DNA of 13,077 nucleotides, from positions 1 through 13,077 of the forward strand of contig JAISFK010000290.1 of NCBI GenBank assembly GCA_031263625.1, read 5' to 3'. The DNA is from Clostridiales bacterium. Its GTDB lineage: Bacteria; Bacillota; Clostridia; WRLR01. Below the pieces are notes generated by a model, which saw nothing but the letters and a program-made list of their open reading frames with translations, searched no databases and was not told the DNA's origin. A program made the translations under genes and the position numbers. Below, one piece after another: positions 1-7,066 of this stretch; the first letter of the stretch is position 1; each line of letters starts with the position of its first letter.

Positions 1-705
1 GCGCATGTCCTGGGACGTCGGGTCCATGATCGCGCAGTCCATCCCCGCGCCCATCGCGAGGATCAGGAACGTCTGGTTGATGGTCTTCCTGAGCGGCATC
101 CCGAACGAAACGTTGCTGAGGCCGGAATTGACGTGTATCCCCGGAAATTCGGCCTTGATGCCCCGCGTCGCCTCGACGAAGCTCGTCAGCGTCTGGCCGA
201 CGGTCGCTATGCTGTTCACGAGCGGGTCGATGAACAGCCGCTCGACGGGTATGCCGTAGCCTTTCGCCTTCCCCACGATGGTTCGCGCTATGGAGATCTT
301 GACGGCCGGGTCGGTGGGCAGGCCGCCGTCGTCGCACGTGAGCGCGATGACGTTCCAGCCGGTGTCCGCGATCGCCGGGAATATCAGCTCGCACTTGCCG
401 CCCTCGTCGGAGGCGGAGTTGATGATCCCCGGCTTCTTCGCGCGCGGCAGGACGTCCACTATGACCTTGGGATCGGAGCTGTCTACGCTGAGCGGCGTGT
501 CCACCGCGTCCTGCACGATGTCCATCAGCCATGCCAGCGTCTCGCGCTCGACGCTAGGGCTGGTGCTCGCGCAGACCTCTATGTACGACGCGCCGAACTT
601 CGCCTGGTTCAGCGCGAGCCCGCGTATGAACGCCTCGTCGCGCGCCTCGATGGCCTTCGCCACTTTCGGGATGGCCCCGTTGATCTTCTCGCCTATGACA
701 ATCAT
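1..705 (-). CDS. Second methyltetrahydrofolate:corrinoid methyltransferase (MtgA/AcsE-like), 3' end outside window
   Basis: A pterin-binding (DHPS-like TIM barrel) methyltransferase, 235 residues visible. The ORF is open to position 1, so roughly the last 30-40 residues of a usual 265-275 are missing. It starts MIVIGEKINGAIPKV. Residues matching the AcsE/MeTr active site are D75 (in LSVDSSD), N96 (INSAS), D160 (LFIDP) and N198 (GLSNVSFGMP). The family moves methyl groups between methyl-H4folate and a corrinoid protein in the cytoplasm. It clearly differs from the AcsE encoded just upstream: it has YIEVCAST where AcsE has YLDVNIGP, which resembles the MtgA/MtvA-type enzymes that serve methyltransferase systems for methylated compounds. 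ATG at 705 was chosen because it aligns with the AcsE start and has AAGGA upstream; GTG at 717 is in frame but too close to that site. The gene follows acsE after an unusually long 155-bp gap. The partner corrinoid protein is not in the window, so substrate and direction are inference. Confidence 0.9.
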   Translation of the reverse strand, partial: MIVIGEKINGAIPKVAKAIEARDEAFIRGLALNQAKFGASYIEVCASTSPSVERETLAWLMDIVQDAVDTPLSVDSSDPKVIVDVLPRAKKPGIINSASDEGGKCELIFPAIADTGWNVIALTCDDGGLPTDPAVKISIARTIVGKAKGYGIPVERLFIDPLVNSIATVGQTLTSFVEATRGIKAEFPGIHVNSGLSNVSFGMPLRKTINQTFLILAMGAGMDCAIMDPTSQDMR

Positions 706-860
706 GTCTGTATGCACCGTTCCTTTTCAAATTCAAATTTTGGCTCAATGCCCGCTAATGCCCGCTATATTCAGCCCATTGCCCACTTGCTGCCAGCCAG
801 CCCGTTGCCAGCCGATCCGCTGAGCCAGCTCGCCGCCCGCTGAGTCCGACCGTCCCGCTA
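706..860 (-). other. Repeat-rich gap between acsE and the second methyltransferase
   Basis: This is 155 bp with no supported gene. It holds a perfect 10-bp tandem (aatgcccgct twice, 747-766, plus strand), several GCTGGC-like short repeats (about 780-815) and an AT-rich stretch (726-743) just before the ribosome site of the next gene. I see no convincing terminator and no clear -35/-10 pair. Confidence 0.5.
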
Positions 861-1646
861 CTATATGTCCAGGAACGAGTCCGCGTACAGCGTGTTGTTG
901 AGTATGATGTCGGCGGCCTTGACCGTTTCCATCATCCTGCGCTCGCAGGGGTTCAGGATGGCCGCCTTCAGGCCGCACTCGATCGCCATGGCCAGCTCGG
1001 TGGAGTCGATGATCGGGCGCACGGCCTTGGGCATCCCGTTGGATATGTTGGATATCCCGCAGACGGAGCTGAGCCCCATGTCGTTGAGCTGCCGGATGAA
1101 TTCGAGCATCTCCAGCTGCTTTTCCTGCATGCCCTTGATCACGAGGCACAGCGGGTCGAACCAGAGATCCTCGGCCTCCATGCCAAGGGCGAGGCCGTGC
1201 TCAAGCAGCTCCTGGCAGTACTCCTGCCGCTCGTCGTTGTTCGCCGGCACGCCGTCCTTGGAGCACAGCGCGATGGCGATCGCGTCGTTTCGGGCGGCCA
1301 GGTCCACGTTCGACTTGCGGTCGCCCGCGTTCGCCGAATTGACGATGGGCTTGCCGCGCGAGCGGTCGTAGACGGATATGCCGGCCTCGATGGCGGCGGC
1401 GTTGGCCGTGTCCAGGCAGAGCGGCACGTTGTCGCAGTTTTCCTGGATGAGCCTGACCGCCCACTTCATGAGGTCTTCCCCGTTTTTTGCCGCCGGCCCG
1501 ATGTTCACGTCCAGGTACACGGCCCCCGCGTCGAGCTGCTCCCTCGCGCGCCGCAGTATCGGCTCTGGATCCCGCGCCTCCATCGCCGCCCTGATCGCCG
1601 GGGATATGCAGTGGATCCTTTCGCCTATCACGATAAATCTGCCCAT
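861..1646 (-). CDS. acsE: 5-methyltetrahydrofolate:corrinoid iron-sulfur protein methyltransferase AcsE
   Basis: This enzyme transfers the methyl group of 5-methyl-H4folate to Co(I) of the corrinoid iron-sulfur protein AcsCD, linking the methyl and carbonyl branches of the Wood-Ljungdahl pathway. It has 261 residues, the normal length, and is a single DHPS-like TIM barrel. Active-site residues known from the Moorella enzyme are recognisable: D79 in PLCLDTA, N103 in IVNSANA, D164 in LWFDP and N200 in GISNISNGMP. The C-terminus ILNNTLYADSFL is the family ending. The ATG at 1646 has a strong GGAGG at 1653-1657, six bases upstream. It lies 29 bp after acsC, so the two are almost certainly co-transcribed. 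Nothing is missing and there is no low-complexity insertion. Confidence 0.96.
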   Translation of the reverse strand: MGRFIVIGERIHCISPAIRAAMEARDPEPILRRAREQLDAGAVYLDVNIGPAAKNGEDLMKWAVRLIQENCDNVPLCLDTANAAAIEAGISVYDRSRGKPIVNSANAGDRKSNVDLAARNDAIAIALCSKDGVPANNDERQEYCQELLEHGLALGMEAEDLWFDPLCLVIKGMQEKQLEMLEFIRQLNDMGLSSVCGISNISNGMPKAVRPIIDSTELAMAIECGLKAAILNPCERRMMETVKAADIILNNTLYADSFLDI

Positions 1647-1675
1647 TCCCTACCTCCGCAATTTTTTTTATTCGC

Positions 1676-3067
1676 CTACGCCGAAAGCTCTTTCATGAAT
1701 TTCACTATGCCGACCGCCTCGTTGGGCGCCACGACTATGTTCCAGCCGGGAAGGCTCTCCTCGATCTCGCCTTTCAGCACGGCGACCTTGCCCGGTATGA
1801 GCAGCGTGCGGTTCTTCAGCCTGTCGTTCAGCCCCTGCTCCGAGAAGAACTTCTCCAGCGACGCCGCGGACAGCTTGCCGGCCGCCCACGCGGTCAGGAC
1901 GGAATAGCCGCCCGCGTCGGATATGAGAAGGTTGACGGGCACGCCGGAGCGCTGCAGCTCGCCGGATATGATGAAGTACGTGAGCGCGAAATTGACCGTG
2001 GTAGCGCATATGGCGCTCTCGTCGGCGCCGTTTATGGGGTAGACGCCGGGCTCGACGGTCATGGGCTTCTGCGGGTCCGTGAATATGTTCTGGCGAAGCC
2101 CGAAAAGCGGCAGCGCCTGGGCATACGACATGTCGCCCATGATGATGATGGATCCGTACTTCAGCACGAACACCGACGCGAGCGCCAGCTGCAGCTCCGG
2201 ATTGCCGGGCGCCAGCTTCTCGAGGTTCACGAGCGAGGGGTAGCCGAGGCTCCGCACGGAGTCCTTGATGGCGGCCCGGCGGATCTGCACGGCGTTGGCG
2301 AACGCCTCTTTCGCGGACGCCGCCCCGACGTCGATGACGAGGTTCTTGCAACCGAGCCCCTCCAGCGCCTGCACTGTGTCGTATATGCCGCCGATGTCCG
2401 GGGCGCCCACGCCGAGCGCCACGCCGTATTCCTCGGCAAGGCGGGCCATCTCCGCGTAGTTCGACGGGTTCGCGCCATTCAGCAGGGGCTTGCCGTCCTT
2501 GGCCAGCTCAAGCGCCTCGCGGGCAACGCCCGCGTCGCCGCACTCTATGACGAGCGTTCGCCCCGCGGCCGCCGCCTTGCGCACGGTGTCCAGGAAGGCG
2601 GCCCTGTCGCCGCTACCGCCGTCGGCCATGTCGCCGTTGCCGCTGCCGGCCATGTCGCCGTTGCCGCTGCCGCCGTATCCGACGTGCAGCAGCTCCACGT
2701 GCATGCGCTCGCCTATGCGCTCGTAGTCTATCTTCATGACCTCCGGCAAGACGCGCTCGGCGCTGTCCGGCTTCAGGGCGACCCCAAAGAGGTTTTTGGA
2801 GACAAACGCCTTCTCGTGCCGAAACAGCACGGTTTCGCCGCCAAGGGCGTATTCGCGCTCGCCGGCGCCGATCTTGACGAGCTTCATCGGCGGCGCCGTC
2901 GCCTCGCCCAGCGCGGCGAGCGCCTCGTCCGACATGTGCGGGCAGGCGCCGATCTGGACGCTGCCCTGCGCGACCTTCATGGCAAAGGCCATGCACGTCG
3001 GCACCCCGCAGTCCTTGCAGTTCGTCTTGGGCGTCAGCTTGAAAATATCCAGTCCTTTCAGTGCCAT
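1676..3067 (-). CDS. acsC: Corrinoid iron-sulfur protein large subunit AcsC
   Basis: This is the large subunit of the heterodimeric corrinoid/Fe-S protein, which carries the methyl group from AcsE to the A-cluster of AcsB. It has 463 residues. The N-terminal [4Fe-4S] domain shows C17, C20, C25 and C42 (C-x2-C-x4-C-x16-C). This cluster helps reduce the cobalt during reactivation. A TIM-barrel domain follows, and the C-terminal part (from about residue 325) is the corrinoid-binding domain with the conserved VEPGVYPINGADES and LISDAGGYSVLTAWAAGKLS segments. Odd feature: after VELLHVG (residues 123-129) there is a Gly/Asn/Asp loop of about 25 residues holding an exact duplication of GSGNGDMA, caused by a perfect 24-bp tandem repeat. 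The ribosome site is weak (AAGGG about 11 bases before the ATG at 3067). The gene follows acsD by 36 bp. Confidence 0.96.
   Translation of the reverse strand: MALKGLDIFKLTPKTNCKDCGVPTCMAFAMKVAQGSVQIGACPHMSDEALAALGEATAPPMKLVKIGAGEREYALGGETVLFRHEKAFVSKNLFGVALKPDSAERVLPEVMKIDYERIGERMHVELLHVGYGGSGNGDMAGSGNGDMADGGSGDRAAFLDTVRKAAAAGRTLVIECGDAGVAREALELAKDGKPLLNGANPSNYAEMARLAEEYGVALGVGAPDIGGIYDTVQALEGLGCKNLVIDVGAASAKEAFANAVQIRRAAIKDSVRSLGYPSLVNLEKLAPGNPELQLALASVFVLKYGSIIIMGDMSYAQALPLFGLRQNIFTDPQKPMTVEPGVYPINGADESAICATTVNFALTYFIISGELQRSGVPVNLLISDAGGYSVLTAWAAGKLSAASLEKFFSEQGLNDRLKNRTLLIPGKVAVLKGEIEESLPGWNIVVAPNEAVGIVKFMKELSA
2624..2671 (-). repeat. Perfect 24-bp tandem duplication inside acsC
   Basis: Two identical 24-bp units, 2624-2647 and 2648-2671, each encode eight residues (GSGNGDMA) in the surface loop after the first part of the AcsC barrel. 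The next residues (DGGSGD) look like a degenerate further copy. Because 24 is a multiple of three, the frame is kept. Confidence 0.95.
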
Positions 3068-3103
3068 CTGGTTATCATCCCTTTCGCGTATTCGCGTTAT
3101 AGA

Positions 3104-4045
3104 TCACAGCAGCGCGGAGATCAGCTCGGCCACCGCCGCCGCCGACCTGGGGTGCCGCACTATCACCGCGTTGGCGCCGGCGGCGATCATGGCCGAGGCC
3201 GTGCAGATCTCCATGTCCGCGCCGCGCCGCTCCACGGGGCCCCACTCCGGAAACTCGTCCTCGGACATCACGGACTCCTTCACCGACCAGGCGTCGGCCG
3301 CCACGGGCGCTATGACGGGCATCTGGAGCGCCGCGTCGTTTTGCGCCAGCGCGGCCAGCCTGACGCGGTCCGTCGTGGACGCGATGTACTCAAACCCGTA
3401 GCCGGCCGCGGACGCGCCCAGGTGCATGACCGTGCTGTCGCCGGCTATGCCGAGCTGGGATATGAGGACGTTGAGCTGCTTGGCGAGGTTGATGTCCACC
3501 GACGACTCGGCCGCTATTTTCTGGCCGTAGGCGGTCACGGCCGCGACCGCGATCCCCTTGTAGTTCTCCTCTTTCGCGGACAGCAGCAGGACGTTGCGGC
3601 CTTGCAGGGCCTCCGCTATCTTCTCGAACAGCCTCGCGTCCTTGTCCGGGCTGCCGCAGCCCTGCACGGCGAGCGGGAGCGGCGAGGCTTCGGCGACCTC
3701 GCGGCAGATCTTCACGCAATCCGCGACGTCCCTGTCCTCCCCGTTGGGGTCGGCGCCCTCCAGCCACAGGCAGACGAAGTCCGCGCCCGGCGCAGCGCAC
3801 GCGCGCGCCGCGAGCTCCGCGGCCGACGAGGCGCCCTCGTAAAATTTGGCCAGCTCCGGCAGGGACCTGTCCGGGCCCAAGTCGGAGATCTCGATGCCCA
3901 CCTTGGGCCTGTTCTTGATCGGCGCGTCAAAGCTGTACAGCGGGAGCACGTTTTCGCCTCCCAGGGCGACGGCGCTCTCCCCCGCCCCGATCACGACCTC
4001 TTTCAGGGACGACTTGAACGCCTGGGGAACCGGTGCGAACGGCAT
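3104..4045 (-). CDS. acsD: Corrinoid iron-sulfur protein small subunit AcsD
   Basis: This is the small subunit of the corrinoid iron-sulfur protein, a TIM barrel that pairs with AcsC and helps hold the corrinoid at the subunit interface. It has 313 residues, close to the usual length. Recognisable family segments are the N-terminal KEVVIGAGESAVALGGE, then VGIEISD, ADFVCLWLEGADPNGED, VDINLAKQLNVLISQLGI, MHLGASAAGYGFEYI and the end region TASAMIAAGANAVIVRHP. The KEVVIGAGE.ALGGE block is also present in AcsC (KLVKIGAGEREYALGGE), reflecting their shared ancestry. The ATG at 4045 has GGAGG at 4057-4061, 11 bases upstream. A candidate promoter lies in the AT-rich gap in front of this gene, so acsD-acsC-acsE may also be transcribed separately from acsB. 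Confidence 0.95.
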   Translation of the reverse strand: MPFAPVPQAFKSSLKEVVIGAGESAVALGGENVLPLYSFDAPIKNRPKVGIEISDLGPDRSLPELAKFYEGASSAAELAARACAAPGADFVCLWLEGADPNGEDRDVADCVKICREVAEASPLPLAVQGCGSPDKDARLFEKIAEALQGRNVLLLSAKEENYKGIAVAAVTAYGQKIAAESSVDINLAKQLNVLISQLGIAGDSTVMHLGASAAGYGFEYIASTTDRVRLAALAQNDAALQMPVIAPVAADAWSVKESVMSEDEFPEWGPVERRGADMEICTASAMIAAGANAVIVRHPRSAAAVAELISALL

Positions 4046-4091
4046 GGCTCAAAACACCTCCATCTTCCTTATGCTAATTCGTATAATCTCA

Positions 4092-4120
4092 ATAATAAAT
4101 TATATAAATTATTTTGTCTA
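4092..4120 (-). promoter_or_regulatory. Candidate sigma-70 type promoter upstream of acsD
   Basis: Read on the minus strand, TAGACA (4115-4120) is followed after exactly 17 bases by TATTAT (4092-4097). Each matches the -35/-10 consensus (TTGACA/TATAAT) at 5 of 6 positions. The spacer is AT-only, in strong contrast to the GC-rich surroundings. The -35 box overlaps the acsB stop codon. Transcription would start near 4085, about 40 bases before the acsD ATG. This is a prediction only; AT-rich DNA gives such matches by chance more often than GC-rich DNA. Confidence 0.5.
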
Positions 4121-6247
4121 TAGCAGCGGCTCCATGCCGAGCACCGGGTGGCCGCTCCCGCCAAGGAACTCCAGCAGGGCCTCCGCGTCCTCCGTCACGG
4201 TTTCGTCCGCTATCATGGACACAAAGTCGTCTATGCCGTACAGCCGGGCCGCGGTGCCGTTGAGCTTCGCGCCGACCGTCTCCTTGAGGGCCTTGGGCAT
4301 CCACACGATCCGCGCGGGGCCGCCCTCGGCCTTCATGAACTTCGCGGAGGATATGAACTGCTTGCCGTGCCCCATGAAGCCGGGCGTCTGCACGCCGCCG
4401 CCCGTCATGGACGCCATCTCCGAGAACGTCATGCCCAGCGGCGTCATGCCGTCGTGCTCCCGGTTGACGATGACGACGCCGTTCGAGAACGGCTCGATGC
4501 CGCATATGCACTCGAAGCAGCCGCAGCTGGTCATCGGATCCACCATTATGGAATAGAGCGTGACCTGCTCCAGCGAGCCGTGGGACGCCTCGCGGACGCG
4601 CTCGTTCACGTCCTCCCATATGCCGATGTTCTCGTCAACGACGCGCTGCTTGGACACGCGCTGGCACGGGCCGTTCGCGTCCAGCTCGTTCGTGGCCTTG
4701 GCGTCCAGCCACGAAACTGCGCCGCACAGCCCCAGGCGCTCCGGCGTGACTATGCACACGTGCGCGGGCGAGAAGGACTGGCAGAGTATGCAGTCGTAGA
4801 ACACGTCCACGCTCTCGTCCGTGAGGGAGCCGAGGCGCTCGTCCCGCCTGTTGTATATCTCCGTCGCCTTCGCGCGCAGCTCCTTCAGCTGCTCCGGGAC
4901 CGTGTATATCTTGACCGCGCACTTGTCCACGACGCTCTCGTACTCGCTCTTGACCTTGGCGTACAGCACCTCGCCGAAATGCCTGGCCCGAAAGCCCGCG
5001 TCGAAGGCGGCCTTGCTGACGCGGATGTGGATGGTGTCGCGCTGGCCCGTGTGCATGACGCCCTCGACGCAGTTTATGAAGTTGTGGAACTTGCGCTCGA
5101 AAACCGGCTCAAAGTCGCTCTGCATGGCCTTGCCCGCCACCTCGCAGACAAAGCCTATCGACGTCCTCGCGCCCGGCTCGGCCTCGTCGATGTCCGGGCC
5201 TATCAGCTCTATGCTGTGATCCTCGATCTCGTGCGCCTCCTTCGACACGACGAGCTCGAAGCAGTCCGAGCGCGAGCCGTCCATGTCCGCGCGCATGTCG
5301 GCGCGCCGCACGATCTCGCCCTCGAAGGCCGTGGAGTAGGCGACGGGTATGTCGATCTTCGACACCTTGATCTTGATGTCGCGGGCCTCCAGGGACGTTT
5401 CGATGAAGTCCGCGGTGTTTTGCTGGATGATGAGGCTCTTGGGCACGGGCCACATGTCGGCCGCGTCGTCCGTTACGACGGGAAAGCCCATGGCTATCGC
5501 GCCGCCGCCGCTGGCCACCACGATGTCCGGCACCGGCCTGAACGCGTTGACGAACGCCCTTATGCGGTGGAACGTGTAGTGGTCGAACGCCTCGCGGTCG
5601 CCCGGCTTCACGGCGCCGAATATCATGGCGGCGCGGTTCACGAACGATATGATGTGGGCGGCGCACCAGATGTCCGGGCCGACGGCCACGACGCGGACCG
5701 GGAAGCCCATGTTGAGGTTTTGCCGCCTGGCCTGGCCGATGATGCCGCCGATGAGGAACACGAAGATCGCGCGCGACTGGTAGCCACGGATCAGCTCGAC
5801 GGCCTCCTCGTCGGATGGGGCCGAGCCGATGATCACGACAAAGCCGGGTATGTCCCCCGTGACGAGCGGCACGCCCAGCTCGCGCACCTCGGCGTCGGAC
5901 ATGTGCCCGTGGTACTCCCCGCCGTATGGATCCGGGGAGCGAGCGTACTTGCACGCCTCGATGGCCTCGGCGGCCATGAACGTCGCGAAGCCGGCATTGA
6001 ACGCGCCGCCCAGCCTCCGCTCGCCGCTCGCCCACTCCTTGGCCTCCGAAAAGCCGCGGGCCAGCTCGCTGACGTTCCTGATCTGCTTGCCCAGGTAGGC
6101 GTTGTGGCAGGCGAGGCTGTACGCGGTGTTGGGCATGCTGATGGGCGCCGCCTCGCCCAGCTCCGCCGTTGCGGCGGCAATCTCCTTCTCCGCCATGGCC
6201 AGCATCTCGCCGGCGCCGTCGAACACTCGGTCGAACAGTAGCTTCAT
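4118..6247 (-). CDS. acsB: Acetyl-CoA synthase AcsB (CO dehydrogenase/acetyl-CoA synthase alpha subunit)
   Basis: This enzyme condenses CO, the corrinoid-bound methyl group and CoA into acetyl-CoA at the nickel A-cluster, in complex with CooS/AcsA. It has 709 residues, against about 729 in Moorella. The [4Fe-4S] ligands of the A-cluster are C486, C489, C498 and C508 (C-x2-C-x8-C-x9-C), the exact spacing of the Moorella enzyme. The C575-G576-C577 motif (MTSCGCFEC) binds the distal nickel and bridges the proximal nickel. Long conserved blocks such as IVTPERLGLCGAVSWLDAKA and GGGVQTPGFMG follow. The start was set at ATG 6247 (MKLLFDRVF), nine bases after a GGAGG. A start at 6274 would add nine unconserved residues and lie inside the preceding gene. 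The stop of the upstream cooC/acsF is 4 bp away, which suggests translational coupling. Confidence 0.98.
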   Translation of the reverse strand: MKLLFDRVFDGAGEMLAMAEKEIAAATAELGEAAPISMPNTAYSLACHNAYLGKQIRNVSELARGFSEAKEWASGERRLGGAFNAGFATFMAAEAIEACKYARSPDPYGGEYHGHMSDAEVRELGVPLVTGDIPGFVVIIGSAPSDEEAVELIRGYQSRAIFVFLIGGIIGQARRQNLNMGFPVRVVAVGPDIWCAAHIISFVNRAAMIFGAVKPGDREAFDHYTFHRIRAFVNAFRPVPDIVVASGGGAIAMGFPVVTDDAADMWPVPKSLIIQQNTADFIETSLEARDIKIKVSKIDIPVAYSTAFEGEIVRRADMRADMDGSRSDCFELVVSKEAHEIEDHSIELIGPDIDEAEPGARTSIGFVCEVAGKAMQSDFEPVFERKFHNFINCVEGVMHTGQRDTIHIRVSKAAFDAGFRARHFGEVLYAKVKSEYESVVDKCAVKIYTVPEQLKELRAKATEIYNRRDERLGSLTDESVDVFYDCILCQSFSPAHVCIVTPERLGLCGAVSWLDAKATNELDANGPCQRVSKQRVVDENIGIWEDVNERVREASHGSLEQVTLYSIMVDPMTSCGCFECICGIEPFSNGVVIVNREHDGMTPLGMTFSEMASMTGGGVQTPGFMGHGKQFISSAKFMKAEGGPARIVWMPKALKETVGAKLNGTAARLYGIDDFVSMIADETVTEDAEALLEFLGGSGHPVLGMEPLL

Positions 6248-6251
6248 GTGG

Positions 6252-7058
6252 CTATTCCTCCATTTGCGCGGCAAGCGCGACGCTCCCGCGCTCCGCGTCT
6301 ATCCTGCCCTTTATGGCCCCGATCTCCCGGACGACGCCGGGCGCAGCGTCATATGGCGGCGCGCCGCCCTGATCCGCGCCGATGAGATCCGCGTCGTAGC
6401 GGATCGTGCCGAGCAGCGCGCCGCGCGGCGCGCGGGCCGCCACGAACGCCTCGTCCGCGGCGCCGCGCACCTTGTTCGCGACGAGGCTCACCCTCGCGAC
6501 GCCCAGGTCGCCGGCCAGCTTCCTGATCCTCTCGTATGTCTGGAAGCTGCGCTCGCCCGGCTCCACGACGACGACAAACTGGTCAACCGCCCCCGCCGTG
6601 CCCCTGCCCAGGTGCTCAAGCCCGGCCTCCATGTCGAGGATCACCACTCCCCCGTCGCCGACGATCAGGTGTGACATGAGCCTGCGCAGCACCACGTGCT
6701 CCGGGCAGACGCAGCCCCCGCCGCCCGTTTCGACCGTGCCCATGACGAGGAAGCGGACGCCGTCCTTCTCCAGCGCGAAGCGCTCCGGAATGTCGCTGAC
6801 GCGCGGGTTGATCTTGAAAAACGTCCCGTAGCCGCCCTTTGGCGCCCCCGTGCGCTCCGCGATCAGGTCGCTCATCATGGCCACGGGCGTCAGGCGCCCC
6901 AGCTCCTCCGCGCCGAACCCCAGGGCGGCGCCGAGGTTGGCGTCCGGATCGGCGTCCACGGCGAGCACTTCATTGCCGGCCCGCGCGTACAGGCGGGCCA
7001 AAACGGCGGCGACCGTCGTCTTGCCGACGCCGCCCTTGCCTGTAATGGCGATTTTCAT
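6252..7058 (-). CDS. cooC: Nickel-insertion ATPase of the CooC/AcsF family, next to acsB
   Basis: A MinD/SIMIBI-class P-loop ATPase of 268 residues thought to deliver nickel during maturation of CODH/ACS metal clusters. The deviant Walker A motif is GKGGVGKTT at residues 7-15 (signature lysine K8, catalytic K13), then AVDADPDANLG (33-43). C116 and C118 form the CxC motif (GGGCVCPE) that binds metal between two monomers in CooC. The segment VVILDMEAGLEHLGRGTA is the family switch region. It sits 8 bp after cooS and 4 bp before acsB. The name AcsF has been used for the acs-linked member of this family. Whether it serves the A-cluster of AcsB or the C-cluster of CooS cannot be read from sequence; its place beside acsB favours the former only by context. 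AGGAG five bases before the ATG supports the start. Confidence 0.93.
   Translation of the reverse strand: MKIAITGKGGVGKTTVAAVLARLYARAGNEVLAVDADPDANLGAALGFGAEELGRLTPVAMMSDLIAERTGAPKGGYGTFFKINPRVSDIPERFALEKDGVRFLVMGTVETGGGGCVCPEHVVLRRLMSHLIVGDGGVVILDMEAGLEHLGRGTAGAVDQFVVVVEPGERSFQTYERIRKLAGDLGVARVSLVANKVRGAADEAFVAARAPRGALLGTIRYDADLIGADQGGAPPYDAAPGVVREIGAIKGRIDAERGSVALAAQMEE
6257..6261 (-). promoter_or_regulatory. Ribosome-binding site that fixes the acsB start
   Basis: GGAGG on the minus strand, nine bases before ATG 6247. It is part of the last codons (Met-Glu-Glu-stop) of the upstream ATPase gene, so ribosomes ending that gene can restart on acsB. It supports 6247 rather than the upstream in-frame ATG at 6274. 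Confidence 0.85.
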
Positions 7059-7066
7059 ATCCGCTC

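Noticed and set aside
2684..4123. A 479-codon open frame on the plus strand opposite acsC and acsD
   Set aside because: Same reasoning: it is a shadow of two conserved genes.
4148..6241. A 697-codon open frame on the plus strand opposite acsB
   Set aside because: It is antisense to a fully conserved enzyme and is rich in Arg, Ala, Val and His with no recognisable domain. Long antisense frames are expected in GC-rich genes.
6248..6274. Upstream start for acsB adding nine residues
   Set aside because: It has no good ribosome site, the extra residues are not family-like, and it would overlap the upstream gene. ATG 6247 has a well-placed GGAGG.
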